From the NCBI GenBank assembly GCA_017347445.1, contig AP021856.1:124001-188000 (forward strand): 64,000 bases of DNA, written 5' to 3'. Both the position numbers and the translations under genes were made by a program. This stretch comes from Candidatus Brocadia pituitae. Lineage in GTDB: Bacteria > Planctomycetota > Brocadiia > Brocadiales > Brocadiaceae. Shown here piece by piece: positions 35,255 to 44,687 of the stretch (position 1 is its first letter; each line of letters opens with the position of its first letter). The notes beneath the pieces were generated by a model that did no database searches, was not told where the DNA came from, and saw only the letters and a list, made by a program, of their open reading frames with translations.

Positions 35255-36657
35255 TAGAACTGGAATTTATAGGCGCAGCGAAGACCGTCACGGGATCTAA
35301 ACATTTACTACGTACATCGCGCGCATCTGTGTTGCTGGACTGTGGTTTGTTCCAGGGCCATCGCAAGGAGGCTTACGAAAAAAATCGGAATTTCTCAATA
35401 GATGGCAAACAACTCGACGCCATTGTTTTATCTCATGCCCATATCGACCATTCAGGCACCCTGCCATGCATTTTTAAAAATGGCTATCGCGGCCCGATCT
35501 ACGCCACACCTGCCACTCGCGATCTTTGTTCACCCATGTTGATGGATACAGCGTGGATAATGAAGCGTGATGCCGAACACATCCAAAAACTTGTCTCGCG
35601 GGGTGCTAAAGATCTCGATCCCATCGAACCTCTTTATGGCGAAAGGGATGTAATCGGTACGCTGTCACAGTTTATAGGAATTCCCTACTATAGAAACCAA
35701 GCCATTGCACCAGGCATTTCATTGTCATTTTTCGATGCTGGCCATGTATTGGGAAGCGCCATATCCGTGCTCGATGTCGAAGACAATGGCCAGAAAGTGC
35801 GTCTCGCTTTTACAGGTGACTTAGGCCGCAAGCATCTTCCCATTTTGCGGGACCCGGAAATTCCGGATGGGATATCATGTCTTCTGGCGGAAAGCACCTA
35901 TGGAGGCAGGCTGCACGATCCGATTGAATTGACGACTGAGGCACTGGCTGAAGTGATCAATCGCACCAGCAAAAGGGGAGGGAGAATTGTCATTCCGTCC
36001 TTTGCTCTGGAGCGTGCCCAGGAGATCATCTATGAACTCAAGAAACTTCATGACCAAAAGCGGATTCCTTCAATTCCAGTGTATATCGATTCTCCTCTCA
36101 CTGTAAAATTGACCGACGTATTCAAACTGCACCCTGAGTGCTACGACGCGGAGACCCTCGCTCTCCTTCAGAGCGAGAATTCGCCCTTTGAATTTCCAGG
36201 CCTAAAGTATATTTCAAGCGTCGAAGACTCAAAGAGAGTATCTTCGGCCACTGAGCCATCCATTGTAATTTCAGCAAGCGGTATGTGCGAAGGCGGAAGA
36301 ATTCTGCATCATCTCGCTGCCACGATCGAGAATCCCAGGAACACCGTTATTATCGTTGGATTTCAGGCAGAGCACACATTAGGGAGAAGATTGGTGGAAA
36401 AGCGACACGAAGTAAAAATTTATGGAGTCATGCACCGCCTCGAAGCCGAGGTGGTTGTCCTGAACGGCTTCTCTGCCCACGCAGATCAGAATGGATTGCT
36501 CTGCTTTGCTGATGCCGTCCGAAGTCAGGGGCATCTGGAGAAAGTCATTCTTGTGCATGGAGAGCCAAATGCTCAGGAGACTTTGAAAACAAAACTTAGT
36601 ACACAGGGTTTCCAATCCGTTAAAATCCCAGTCCCTGGAGAGGTAATGAAACTATGA
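35251..36657 (+). CDS. Beta-CASP metallo-beta-lactamase (RNA metallo-hydrolase family)
   Basis: A 468-aa metallo-hydrolase related to CPSF73/Ysh1-type nucleases. Zinc motif SHAHIDHSGTLP (near 58-69), TGDLGRK with the bridging Asp (near 190), the beta-CASP part with VIPSFALERAQEI (motif A) and ISASGMCEGGRILHHL (motif B), then GFSAHADQNGLL (motif C, near 407). All metal ligands look intact. Prokaryotic members process RNA ends; the precise target is unknown. Translationally coupled to the LOG gene. The pair is probably a two-gene transcription unit. Confidence 0.9.
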   Translation: MIELEFIGAAKTVTGSKHLLRTSRASVLLDCGLFQGHRKEAYEKNRNFSIDGKQLDAIVLSHAHIDHSGTLPCIFKNGYRGPIYATPATRDLCSPMLMDTAWIMKRDAEHIQKLVSRGAKDLDPIEPLYGERDVIGTLSQFIGIPYYRNQAIAPGISLSFFDAGHVLGSAISVLDVEDNGQKVRLAFTGDLGRKHLPILRDPEIPDGISCLLAESTYGGRLHDPIELTTEALAEVINRTSKRGGRIVIPSFALERAQEIIYELKKLHDQKRIPSIPVYIDSPLTVKLTDVFKLHPECYDAETLALLQSENSPFEFPGLKYISSVEDSKRVSSATEPSIVISASGMCEGGRILHHLAATIENPRNTVIIVGFQAEHTLGRRLVEKRHEVKIYGVMHRLEAEVVVLNGFSAHADQNGLLCFADAVRSQGHLEKVILVHGEPNAQETLKTKLSTQGFQSVKIPVPGEVMKL

Positions 36658-36838
36658 TTATTGATTCGCAGATGACCACAAAAAGAGGATGCAGTGCATG
36701 TTAAAACAGGAAGGCACAGCATCATGAACCTGGAAGGAAAATATCTCTTTGTGGCACATGGTGTATCTTCCAGCGTTGAGATAGTATTCACCAGTTCTAT
36801 AAGTAACAATCATCAGCAGCAATCCTTTGAGGGTAAAT

Positions 36839-38974
36839 ATGACAGAACAGATTCAAGATAAATTCAAACATGTTCCGGACAGGATTTCAGGGCTTGTTGA
36901 ATTAGCGTACAATCTCTGGTGGAGCTGGCATCCCGAGGCAAGGATGCTTTTTAAGATGCTCAATCGCACTGCCTGGAAGATAAGCATACACAACCCGGTA
37001 AAAATGCTTCATGAAGTTGATAAAGAAATTCTCAATGAAGCTGTACGGGATCAAAAGTTCCTCAGGCATTATGATTCAGTTATGGCACGATATAAATCCG
37101 ACACGACCACAAACAACGGTTGGTTTTCTAGCAATATTTCCGATCCTCATATATTGCCTATCGCCTATTTTTCTGCTGAATACGGTCTTCACCACTCCCT
37201 TCCTTTTTATGCAGGAGGCCTCGGTTTTCTTGCAGGGGATTTTGTAAAGGAATGCAGCGATCTTAAGATCCCTTTGGTGGCGGTTGGATTTATGTATCCT
37301 GGCGGATATTTGAAACAACGAATTAAACCTGACGGATGGCAGGAAAGCGAGAGTGAGCTCCTGGACAGGGAAAATGTTCCAATTTGCCGTATATTCGATA
37401 ACAAAGGAAATCGTTTGGTAGTAAAAGTACCTTTTATCAATCCTCCTATATATGTTGAAGTCTGGAAGGTGCAGGTAGGAAAGGTATCCCTGTATCTGAT
37501 GGATACGGACACAGACGTAAATGACCCATGGAATCGTACTATATCAGCCCGTTTATACAGCGGGGGACAGGAACAACGATTAAGACAGGAAATTGTCCTG
37601 GGAATAGGCGGCGCACAGGTGCTCAGTACCCTTGGCATAAAACACTCCGTCCTTCATTTAAACGAAGGTCATCCGGCCTTTGCCATTCTTGAAAGAATCA
37701 GGGAAAGGGTTGAAGACGGTATGAAATACCAGGAAGCCCTTGATCAGGTGAAGGCAACAACGGTATTTACCACTCACACCCCGGTACCGGCAGGTCATGA
37801 TGTGTTCCCCTTTCCGTTGATGGAAAAGTATTTTAGCGCCTATTGGCCTGTACTTGGATTAGATCGTGATATCTTTTTCAGCCTGGGAATCAATCCGGAA
37901 GCGCCAGATGCAGGATTTAACATGACCGCATTCGCACTCAGGATGTCCGCCTATCACAACGGCGTAAGTAAAAAACACGGAGAAATTGCAAAACGGATGT
38001 GGAAATCTCTCTGGCCTGGTATTCCGGAAGAAAAAACACCCATTGATCACATTACAAACGGAATTCACATCCCGACCTGGATTGAGCCAAAAATGCAACT
38101 CCTTTTCGACAAATATTTGGGATCCAACTGGTTAGCAGATCACGACGACCGGGATACCTGGAAACTCATTGATGACATCCCGGATGGAGAACTATGGAGT
38201 ATCCATTCATGGTTAAAGATGAAATTAATAACAATCATCAGGGAAAGGGCAAGAAGAAGATGGCACAATGATAAGGCCGACACACAAATAATTATTGCAT
38301 CGGGTGTGCTTCTTGACCCCAATCTATTGACACTGGGTTTTGCCAGAAGATTTGCTACCTATAAGAGAGCCACATTGATTTTTCAAAATGTTGAGCGCCT
38401 TAAGAAGATGCTGAATGATCCCTGGAGGCCTGTGCAGATTATCTTTGCGGGAAAGGCCCATCCCGACGACAACCCAGGAAAACAACTCTTGCAACAAATA
38501 TTTAATGCAGCAAAGGACCCGTCTTTCGGTGGCCGAATAGTTTTTGTTGAGGATTACGATGAACAATTAGCGCAGTATCTTGTGCATGGTGTTGATGTAT
38601 GGCTGAACAATCCTCTTCCCCCTCTTGAAGCGTCCGGTACGAGTGGAATGAAGGCATCTCTGAACGGTGTTCCCCAGCTAAGCATACTCGATGGTTGGTG
38701 GTCAGAAGGATTTAATGGTAAAAATGGCTGGGGCTTTGGTGACGGTGCTGATAATGTGGAAAACAGGGATGCCGTCGATTCCGATGCCTTGTATACACTC
38801 TTAGAGAATAAAATAATCCCCACCTATTATCGTGTCGATAAAGACGGAGTGCCTCATGAATGGGTTGAGGTTATGAAAGAAGCGATAGAAAGCAATTCCC
38901 CCCTGTTCAGCGCCCGGAGAATGGTGAAGGAATATGCGATAAGGTTTTATCAAAACACATTGAAATCGGCATAA
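36839..38974 (+). CDS. Alpha-glucan phosphorylase (short, archaeal/Thermus-type)
   Basis: A GT35 phosphorylase of about 711 aa from a different branch from the 836-aa GlgP at 0.1 kb. The N-terminal DUF3417-like part (RISGLVELAYNLWWSWHPEARMLF) is diagnostic of the alpha-1,4-glucan phosphorylases called AGPase-type glgP in Thermus. Further motifs are PIAYFSAEYGLHHSLPFYAGGLG, VLHLNEGHPAFA, TTHTPVPAGHD and, near the C-terminus, GTSGMKASLNG with the PLP lysine. The ATG at 36839 has GAGGG upstream; a TTG 12 nt earlier is a weaker start. It would act on shorter glucans or maltodextrins, complementing the first enzyme. Confidence 0.93.
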   Translation: MTEQIQDKFKHVPDRISGLVELAYNLWWSWHPEARMLFKMLNRTAWKISIHNPVKMLHEVDKEILNEAVRDQKFLRHYDSVMARYKSDTTTNNGWFSSNISDPHILPIAYFSAEYGLHHSLPFYAGGLGFLAGDFVKECSDLKIPLVAVGFMYPGGYLKQRIKPDGWQESESELLDRENVPICRIFDNKGNRLVVKVPFINPPIYVEVWKVQVGKVSLYLMDTDTDVNDPWNRTISARLYSGGQEQRLRQEIVLGIGGAQVLSTLGIKHSVLHLNEGHPAFAILERIRERVEDGMKYQEALDQVKATTVFTTHTPVPAGHDVFPFPLMEKYFSAYWPVLGLDRDIFFSLGINPEAPDAGFNMTAFALRMSAYHNGVSKKHGEIAKRMWKSLWPGIPEEKTPIDHITNGIHIPTWIEPKMQLLFDKYLGSNWLADHDDRDTWKLIDDIPDGELWSIHSWLKMKLITIIRERARRRWHNDKADTQIIIASGVLLDPNLLTLGFARRFATYKRATLIFQNVERLKKMLNDPWRPVQIIFAGKAHPDDNPGKQLLQQIFNAAKDPSFGGRIVFVEDYDEQLAQYLVHGVDVWLNNPLPPLEASGTSGMKASLNGVPQLSILDGWWSEGFNGKNGWGFGDGADNVENRDAVDSDALYTLLENKIIPTYYRVDKDGVPHEWVEVMKEAIESNSPLFSARRMVKEYAIRFYQNTLKSA

Positions 38975-39182
38975 ATGACTCTGTTGATTAAGTCTCCCCA
39001 AACACCATTTTTTGAAAAAATCCCTTGTCCTTGAGAGGTGTGGAACAGCGAAGCAATTCAAACCACGGAGATTGCTTCTGACAAAACCCTTGCAATGACA
39101 GCGTTTTTTTACGTTTCCTCTGGGGTAAATGGCCCGCGGTTTTACAAGCGTCGTCTCGCCATACCAGGAATTTCAGCATATT

Positions 39183-39746
39183 CTATTTGCCAAGCATTCC
39201 CTTTTTGAGTGAACTGTCAACGGGCTTTTCTCCCAACCAGATGGCAAACAGTGCCTTTTTAAAATCAAGTCCCTTAATTGTCCCCATCAGTTTTCCTTTA
39301 ATCGATACACGCACCCCTTCTCCCGGTGTGTAGATAATTTCATAGACGTCCCCTTTTCTGGCTTCTTCTGTGAAGAAGGAATTAAATTTATCAGCGTTTT
39401 CCCTGATAGGGCCGAGATTCCCCATAGTGGCGTTGGCAAATCCTTCGTTCCATGCGTCAACCAGTTCTTTGCCGGAAACTCCGTCATAGATAAATTGCAT
39501 CCGGATTGCCATCGGTTCATCCGCATTAATGATCTTTTTCGCATCACTCTCATTTTTCCTGAGATACAGCCCTCCTGCATAAACCTTTACAAAATATTTT
39601 TTGCGCAATCCTGCCCCGTTCAACATGAGCTGTTCCTTGCCTGCCGTGATTGTGTCAGGCAGGTTCATGCCGCCGATTTCCTTCGCCTGCACCGGCGCTA
39701 TGATTATGAAAGCCAAGCATAGTACGGTGAGTATTTTCCTGATCAT
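39183..39746 (-). CDS. Secreted chalcone-isomerase-like protein
   Basis: A 187-aa protein with a signal peptide (KILTVLCLAFIIIAPVQA). The mature part starts KEIGGMNLPDTITAGKEQLMLNGAGLRKKYFVKVYAGGLYL, the pattern of bacterial chalcone-isomerase-like proteins, and continues with VSGKELVDAWNEGF and GVRVSIKGKLMGTIKGLDFKKALFAIWLG. Bacterial members are periplasmic and probably bind lipids or fatty acids rather than chalcones. The leader contains the AGGCTGCC...GGCAGC repeat (39778-39800), which also precedes the peroxiredoxin gene at 45.8 kb. Confidence 0.85.
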   Translation of the reverse strand: MIRKILTVLCLAFIIIAPVQAKEIGGMNLPDTITAGKEQLMLNGAGLRKKYFVKVYAGGLYLRKNESDAKKIINADEPMAIRMQFIYDGVSGKELVDAWNEGFANATMGNLGPIRENADKFNSFFTEEARKGDVYEIIYTPGEGVRVSIKGKLMGTIKGLDFKKALFAIWLGEKPVDSSLKKGMLGK

Positions 39747-39777
39747 TTTCCATCCCTTTCCTGAAAGATTTTTACTT

Positions 39778-39800
39778 AGGCTGCCTTTGGCAGCGACTTT
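39778..39800. repeat. Short hairpin repeat AGGCTGCC...GGCAGCGACTTT
   Basis: A 23-bp unit with stem GGCTGCC/GGCAGC, nearly identical to 45854-45877. Both lie in the 5' leader of a minus-strand gene, and this one also marks the point where the HAD-like gene is cut off. Confidence 0.6.
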
Positions 39801-39803
39801 GCG

Positions 39804-40241
39804 TTACTTTGCCATTTCCGTGTATAGCCGCTTGGTCACGGGATGTTTCACGGTTGCAGTCCACTCCTTCACGATCTGTTCGAACTCCTCGGTAGTCATC
39901 CCCACGTGCGTGGCCATGACAATTTCCAGCATCGAGCGTTCACCCTCCGCGCGTGCACTCATCACATCGCCTTTGAGGAGTGAGGCGAACGGGTTGCGGC
40001 GCATATGAAACAACATTGGTGCACGCAGTTCAGTGAAGGGTTCCAGCCAGATACGTACCGTTTTTTCTTCCTTTGGCTTAGCTATGACTTTTGCAGGTAA
40101 GACGGTTATAGTCGTTGCCGATGCCAGGAATGCTTCAACAGCTACCCATATACTTGCACTTTTCAGATAGTTTGACAGGTTTTTACAATGGCCTTTCATC
40201 ATGAGTTCTCTTGCCTTTCTTCCACAAAGATGAGTTTTCAA
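39804..40241 (-). pseudogene. Truncated HAD-superfamily phosphatase-like gene
   Basis: A frame of 145 codons whose second half (NPFASLLKGDVMSARAEGERSMLEIVMATHVGMTTEEFEQIVKEW, then HPVTKRLYTEM) matches the cap region of a HAD-family hydrolase known in many bacteria. The N-terminal catalytic Asp motif (FDNDGTLW-type) and the whole C-terminal half, which should continue after RLYTEM with YQPMLELL and VSGGG, are absent. The 3' cut coincides with the AGGCTGCC repeat, and the 5' end opens inside a hairpin repeat at 40230-40255. A signal-peptide-like stretch at the front is not from the HAD family. Probably a gene remnant rather than a functional protein. Confidence 0.6.
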
Positions 40242-40325
40242 AGGTGAAAACTCATGTAGCCGCAGGGCTTTAGCCGTTCGGCTGATCTCACGGAGAAGCC
40301 TGTGTTGACTGAAGTCTGCGGCTAT
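40230..40325. repeat. Composite hairpin repeat
   Basis: ATGAGTTTTCA (40230-40240) pairs exactly with TGAAAACTCAT (40245-40255), and GTAGCCGCA (40256-40264) pairs with TGCGGCTAT (40317-40325) as an outer stem. The inner GTTCGGCTGATCTCACG is similar to a segment inside MITE copy A (near 4459). Confidence 0.55.
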
Positions 40326-40482
40326 TATGGAATTGTAGTATCGCTCCTTAAAACTTCATTTTTATGTAAATTTTTTGGAACCCCCTTTATTCCATCTCAT
40401 GAGGAATATTTGTTTGTAGCCATGTTGCGCTCTGTAGTTTTGCTCCTGCCTTTTTTGCCATCAGCTTCCATTTTATCAACTA

Positions 40483-41259
40483 TTACCATGGCTTTAAGGT
40501 GAAAAATCCGCGTTCCTTTACCTGGTAATCCTTTGGTGTCTTGACGAGCTCAACGCACTCTCTTGCCCAATCATTTATAATATCTTTTGCATGCCCCCAC
40601 CAGGTGACTGCCTTCAGGTCAATGATGCGCATTTGGGCCTCCTTGCGGTCGGCGAACATAAAGAGCGTCTCACCGGTTACCCCGTCTTTCAGCCGTCCTT
40701 CGATTGCCACGCTTGGCCGTCCTCCTGCAGCCGCCGCTCCGCCACCAACAGCTATTCCAGCCGGGCCCAAGGCAGGGGCAGCCAGCCTGAGTGCTCCCAT
40801 CGTTGCCTTGCTCGGCACCAGTTCCACAATAGCCAGTTCCAGCACCACCGTTCGAGGGCCTGGCGAGCTAGCTAGTTTCAGTCCTGGTCTCTCGTCTTTT
40901 TGAAATGCCTCGCAAAATTTTTCTTCCGTATACTGTGCAAGTTTCAGTGCGCTTTCCTCAAGGTCCTTGTTGCCAGGATTGGCAGCCTTCCATCCGGTAT
41001 TTTCCATAAGATAGTCGGTGTTAACCGGAGCAAGTACTATGTAGTCATAATCTTCCTTTTGAACGCCAGGCTTCACCCAGACCCTGTCAAAAGGGAATCG
41101 CTCTTTCTGTGGCGCCATTTTCTCCGGTTCCTTTAAAAATCCAGCATCCGGCGCCGGGGCGGTCTTGCATCCCAGGGGGATGCTCAGAAGTGTTGCCCCC
41201 AATAAAATAGATCCGCAGTTCACGGCAATACGTCTAACCATAGTTTTTCTTCTACCCAT
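40483..41259 (-). CDS. DUF3313-like lipoprotein
   Basis: A lipoprotein of about 258 aa: basic start (MGRRKTMVRR), signal, lipobox-like IPLGCK, then a domain beginning RVWVKPGVQKEDYDYIVLAPVNTDYL and containing TVVLELAIVELVPSKATMGAL, a Gly/Ala-rich turn (AVGGGAAAAGG), SVAIEGRLKDGVTGETLFMFADRKE and a C-terminal helix with WGHAKDIINDWARECVELV. This matches DUF3313 lipoproteins, anchored in the outer membrane, with unknown function. The frame is open to 41304, but the ATG at 41259 behind GGGAG fits a signal peptide better. Confidence 0.75.
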   Translation of the reverse strand: MGRRKTMVRRIAVNCGSILLGATLLSIPLGCKTAPAPDAGFLKEPEKMAPQKERFPFDRVWVKPGVQKEDYDYIVLAPVNTDYLMENTGWKAANPGNKDLEESALKLAQYTEEKFCEAFQKDERPGLKLASSPGPRTVVLELAIVELVPSKATMGALRLAAPALGPAGIAVGGGAAAAGGRPSVAIEGRLKDGVTGETLFMFADRKEAQMRIIDLKAVTWWGHAKDIINDWARECVELVKTPKDYQVKERGFFTLKPW

Positions 41260-42013
41260 ACTCCCATACTCCTTTCTTTTTAAAAGAAACATCCATGAGC
41301 CCATGGCTCACAAGAGATAATAAAAAAGTCACCCTGAGCGGCAAAAAAGATTCTTTACTCAGAATGACAGTACGTTGTTATTTTCCAGCGAAGCTTCCAA
41401 AATTATTCACACAATCCTTACAAATCCTAGCATGTCGTTTCAGTGCGGTAGAACATTAAATATTTAAACATAAATCAACCGACGAATAGCTGTCTTATTA
41501 TACAGCTATCCATCCTTACAACACCTTTACAAGCGACGTATTATAATACGTACATTTTGGTATAGAATACGGTAATAAAACATGCCGCTACTATACCATA
41601 CTTAATTGTTGTGTTCAAAACGAAATTGTTACGAAGTAAAGATCCGCTAGCATAAAAATGTCAAAATTATAAAACAAATTTCCTTGAATACCTTAGTATT
41701 GTTGGTAAAATAAAAAATTCTAGTGTAATAACCCCATAAAAACTGCTGAACTGACTTCTCAGCTTTGACAAAATATCGTTTTCTGTTTTCGGCACTACTA
41801 TGATTTTTCAAACAATATGCTTCTATAATTTAATCGTATAGGAATTTTCATTTTATTTGAGCGGTTTTTGGGGGGGTAGAAGCAAAAAATCCCCCTTAGA
41901 AAAGGGGGCGCGGGGGTTGTAAAGTTTCCAGAAAAAGAACAACCCCCTGAATCCGCCTTTATTAAGGGGGACTTAAACGGAATAACTTGTGATAAAGAAG
42001 GTTAAATGGCACC
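41260..42013. other. 750-bp gene-free region with an inverted-repeat element
   Basis: No credible reading frame. The region is A/T-rich. 41619-41636 (TTCAAAACGAAATTGTTACG-like) resembles a right end of the GTAACAAT element family without a clear left partner. 41888-41974 is an inverted-repeat element described separately. No promoter for the downstream YjbQ gene was identified with confidence. Confidence 0.4.
41888..41974. repeat. Inverted-repeat element AATCCCCCTTA...TAAGGGGGA
   Basis: An 87-bp element with outer arms AATCCCCCTTA / TTAAGGGGGACTT and inner arms GGGGGTTGT / ACAACCCCC. A partial copy is found at 59692-59735. No coding capacity. Confidence 0.6.
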
Positions 42014-42412
42014 TTGGATAAGATTCAGGTAACAACTCACGCACGTGCAGAGCTTATCGATATCACACGGGAAGTGGATAAACTCCTTGCAAAACAAGCA
42101 ACGAAAGAAGGGATATGTTATATCTATGTGCCGCATACTACGGCTGCCATCATGATCAACGAAAACGCCGATCCTTCAGTTCGGGAAGATATTTTAAACG
42201 ACCTTAACAGGCTGGTACCCTGGAATGGCCGCTATACCCATAGCGAAGGGAATGCTGCGGCCCATATCAAATCAACCTTGGTGGGATCTTCAGTATCCGT
42301 ACCCGTCTCCTTTGGGAAATTAGCGCTTGGAACGTGGCAAGGTGTCTATTTCTGTGAATTTGATGGACCAAGATGCAGAGAAGTTTTTGTACAAATTATA
42401 AAAAAGGAATAA
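42014..42412 (+). CDS. YjbQ family protein (UPF0047)
   Basis: A 132-aa protein of the YjbQ/UPF0047 family. Conserved elements are CYIYVPHTTAAIMINENADPSVREDI (near 36-61), with the His and Glu of the putative active site, HSEGNAAAHIKSTLVGSS (near 78-95) and LGTWQGVYFCEFDGPR. E. coli YjbQ has weak thiamin-phosphate synthase activity, which is probably not the main role. The frame begins with TTG at 42014; an out-of-frame ATG lies 8 nt before it, and the ribosome site AAGAAGG is somewhat distant. It is closely followed by a CPBP protease gene. Confidence 0.88.
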   Translation: MDKIQVTTHARAELIDITREVDKLLAKQATKEGICYIYVPHTTAAIMINENADPSVREDILNDLNRLVPWNGRYTHSEGNAAAHIKSTLVGSSVSVPVSFGKLALGTWQGVYFCEFDGPRCREVFVQIIKKE

Positions 42413-42419
42413 CATCCGC

Positions 42420-43181
42420 ATGGAACCAGGAATGGTATTGGATTGTCGCTGGAAATTGAAGGATGCGGCAAAGGTATTTCTCGTCTATATAATCCTCATG
42501 TTCGTCGGCATGCCGGTAATGGTGCGGGCCATGAAAATCTTCTTTGGTTTTCATGTGCTGAACGACATTGGCCCGCGGAACCTGATACTTTTCCTTTCCC
42601 TTTTTATTAATGTATTGATCTGTTCTTATGTGTTGTACATTGTCTGTATTGAATATCGGCAACCAGTTACCGCATTGGGTCTGTCTGGAGTAAATTTATC
42701 GGAAAACATCAGATACGGCATCAAACGATATGCAATCACGCTTCCCCTCATACTACTCGCAGGTTTCGTCATCAATCTGATCTCCAGCTATTACGGACGA
42801 ACACCTGAAATGCAGGATGTGGTTCAATGGGTGTTGGAAGAAAAGTCGATTTTTATCCTGGTGAGCCTGATCTTTTTTGGAATTGTTATTGCCCCGGTTA
42901 TGGAGGAAATTATGTTTCGCGGATTTCTGCAAACGGCATTGAAAAACTCAGTCTGTGGGCGGTATGCCATTGCAATTACCGCATCACTTTTTGCTGCGGT
43001 ACACATGGACATCTTTGCCTTTTTACAAATATTTATCCTGGGAATGCTTCTTGGTTATTTATATGAAAAGACCCAAACCCTCGTTGCATCTACTGTTGTG
43101 CATATCCTGCACAACTCATTAACCCTGGTGTTTTTACTCTATTTTAAGTATTTTATGAAAGGGAAGATACCGGTATTTTAG
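42420..43181 (+). CDS. CPBP-family intramembrane metalloprotease
   Basis: A 253-aa membrane protein with about eight hydrophobic segments. The CPBP (Abi/Rce1) motifs are present: VMEEIMFRGFLQTAL with the Glu-Glu-x-x-x-Arg (near 160-174), AAVHMDIFAFLQIFILGMLLG with the first His (near 196-216) and a final VVHILHNSLTL with the His-x-x-x-Asn (near 226-236). Members cut membrane proteins or prenylated substrates, and some act in bacteriocin immunity. It starts 8 nt after the YjbQ stop and is followed by tyrS, likely as one transcript. Confidence 0.88.
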   Translation: MEPGMVLDCRWKLKDAAKVFLVYIILMFVGMPVMVRAMKIFFGFHVLNDIGPRNLILFLSLFINVLICSYVLYIVCIEYRQPVTALGLSGVNLSENIRYGIKRYAITLPLILLAGFVINLISSYYGRTPEMQDVVQWVLEEKSIFILVSLIFFGIVIAPVMEEIMFRGFLQTALKNSVCGRYAIAITASLFAAVHMDIFAFLQIFILGMLLGYLYEKTQTLVASTVVHILHNSLTLVFLLYFKYFMKGKIPVF

Positions 43182-43218
43182 CGGTACTGCATCATGATAT
43201 ATGAACCCCGGAGGCATT

Positions 43219-44436
43219 ATGTTTAAGGATGTGGATGAACAATTAGAGGTATTACTGCGTGGGGCGGTAGATATTGTTACGAAAGAAGAATTGGTAAAAA
43301 AAATCAAGAGATCACAAGCGGAAAACAAACCTCTTCGCGTAAAATTAGGACTCGACCCCACCGCTCCAGACATTCATATCGGCAACGCCATCCCTATCCA
43401 TAAATTACAGGCGTTCCAGTCACTCGGCCATACCGCCATACTCATCATCGGGGATTATACGGCAACCGTTGGCGACCCTTCAGGCGTAAACAAGACGCGT
43501 CCCATGATCACGTACGAAAAAGTATTGGAAAACGCCAGGACATATCTTTCGCAGGCAGGGAAGATTCTCGATTTAAAGAAGACAGAGGTCATCTATAACA
43601 GCGAGTGGTTTAAAAAGATGGCCTTCCATGATGTCATCCAACTCGCCGCAAAGATGACCGTGGCCAGAATGATGGAACGGGATGATTTTACCAAACGCTA
43701 TAATGCTGGCATCCCTATCAGCGTCCACGAATTCATCTACCCACTCATGCAGGGCTATGATTCCATTATGGTAAAAAGTGACATAGAATTGGGTGGCACG
43801 GATCAATTATTCAGCCTGCTGGTTGGAAGGGATCTGCAAAGGGATGCGGGTGTGGAACCTCAGGTCGCTTTGACTACCCCACTCCTTGAAGGAATTGATG
43901 GAAATAAAAAGATGAGCAAAAGTCTTGGGAATTATATCGGTGTTACGGAATCTCCGCGTGAGATGTTTGGCAAGGCGATGTCCATTCCGGACAATCTGAT
44001 GCGCAAGTATTTTGAACTTGCAACTGACCTGAATGCCAATGAGATTAACAAGCTTCTCGACGTTCAAACCCACCCACGCGTAGCGAAGGCAGCCCTGGCA
44101 AAGGCAATGATTCTGCGCTATCACTGTGCTGAGGAGGCAGAAGCTGCCGCTGCAGAGTTTGACCGTGTCTTTAAAGGACATGAACTTCCGGATAAAATAC
44201 CTGATATTGAAATATCCGGCAGCGAGCTGGCTGATGGTAAGATATGGATCGCGAAACTTATTGTCTTGTGTGGCTTTGCCGCAACCAACAGTGAGGCACG
44301 ACGATTGGTTCAACAGGGTGGAGTAAGCATGAACAACATCTCCATCAATGATCCCACGCTGAATATCGAACTACAGCCCGGTATTATCCTCAAGGTTGGA
44401 AAGCGAAGATTTGCGAGAATTGCACTGAAAATATAG
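43219..44436 (+). CDS. tyrS: Tyrosyl-tRNA synthetase (TyrZ-like, class I)
   Basis: A tyrosyl-tRNA synthetase of about 405 aa. The HIGH-like motif reads PDIHIGNAIP (near 46-55), and the KMSKS loop GNKKMSKSLGN is near 229-239. The C-terminal S4-like RNA-binding domain is visible as NSEARRLVQQGGVSMNN. The ATG at 43219 has an ideal GGAGG site; the frame extends to an upstream ATG at 43201 that lacks one. The protein belongs to the TyrRS branch with a longer spacer after HIGN. Confidence 0.95.
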   Translation: MFKDVDEQLEVLLRGAVDIVTKEELVKKIKRSQAENKPLRVKLGLDPTAPDIHIGNAIPIHKLQAFQSLGHTAILIIGDYTATVGDPSGVNKTRPMITYEKVLENARTYLSQAGKILDLKKTEVIYNSEWFKKMAFHDVIQLAAKMTVARMMERDDFTKRYNAGIPISVHEFIYPLMQGYDSIMVKSDIELGGTDQLFSLLVGRDLQRDAGVEPQVALTTPLLEGIDGNKKMSKSLGNYIGVTESPREMFGKAMSIPDNLMRKYFELATDLNANEINKLLDVQTHPRVAKAALAKAMILRYHCAEEAEAAAAEFDRVFKGHELPDKIPDIEISGSELADGKIWIAKLIVLCGFAATNSEARRLVQQGGVSMNNISINDPTLNIELQPGIILKVGKRRFARIALKI

Positions 44437-44586
44437 CCAACAATTTGGTTTTTGGAAAATTCCAATAATTACGATTTTTTTACCGCCTAATGCAGGGGCG
44501 GGGCATTTGCTGGTTCGAGTATGAACGCATTTAACTAATTAGAGCAAATGCTTCGCCCCTACTTTTTTAAAAGCCTATATTGTTAC
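44437..44586. mobile_element. MITE-like element with GTAACAAT ends, copy D
   Basis: A 150-bp element with left end CCAACAATTTGGTTTTTGGA and right end complementary to GTAACAATATAGGCTTTTAA. It starts directly at the tyrS stop codon. The interior is an inverted repeat 44492-44562 of the GTAGGGGC class (GCAGGGGCGGGGCATTTGCT ... AGCAAATGCTTCGCCCCTAC), as in copy B. Confidence 0.65.
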
Positions 44587-44687
44587 CCTTGTGTTATTCG
44601 GACATCTGAACCTTGACGCAGGGTTTTAATGGGAGATCTATATTATTTTTCTGATCCTTTGGGTAATCAGCGCACTCTGCGGTAAAA

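Noticed and set aside
41260-42013. Small RNA or tRNA in the long gap before YjbQ
   Set aside because: No cloverleaf or terminator-linked structure was found by eye; only repeat elements are visible.
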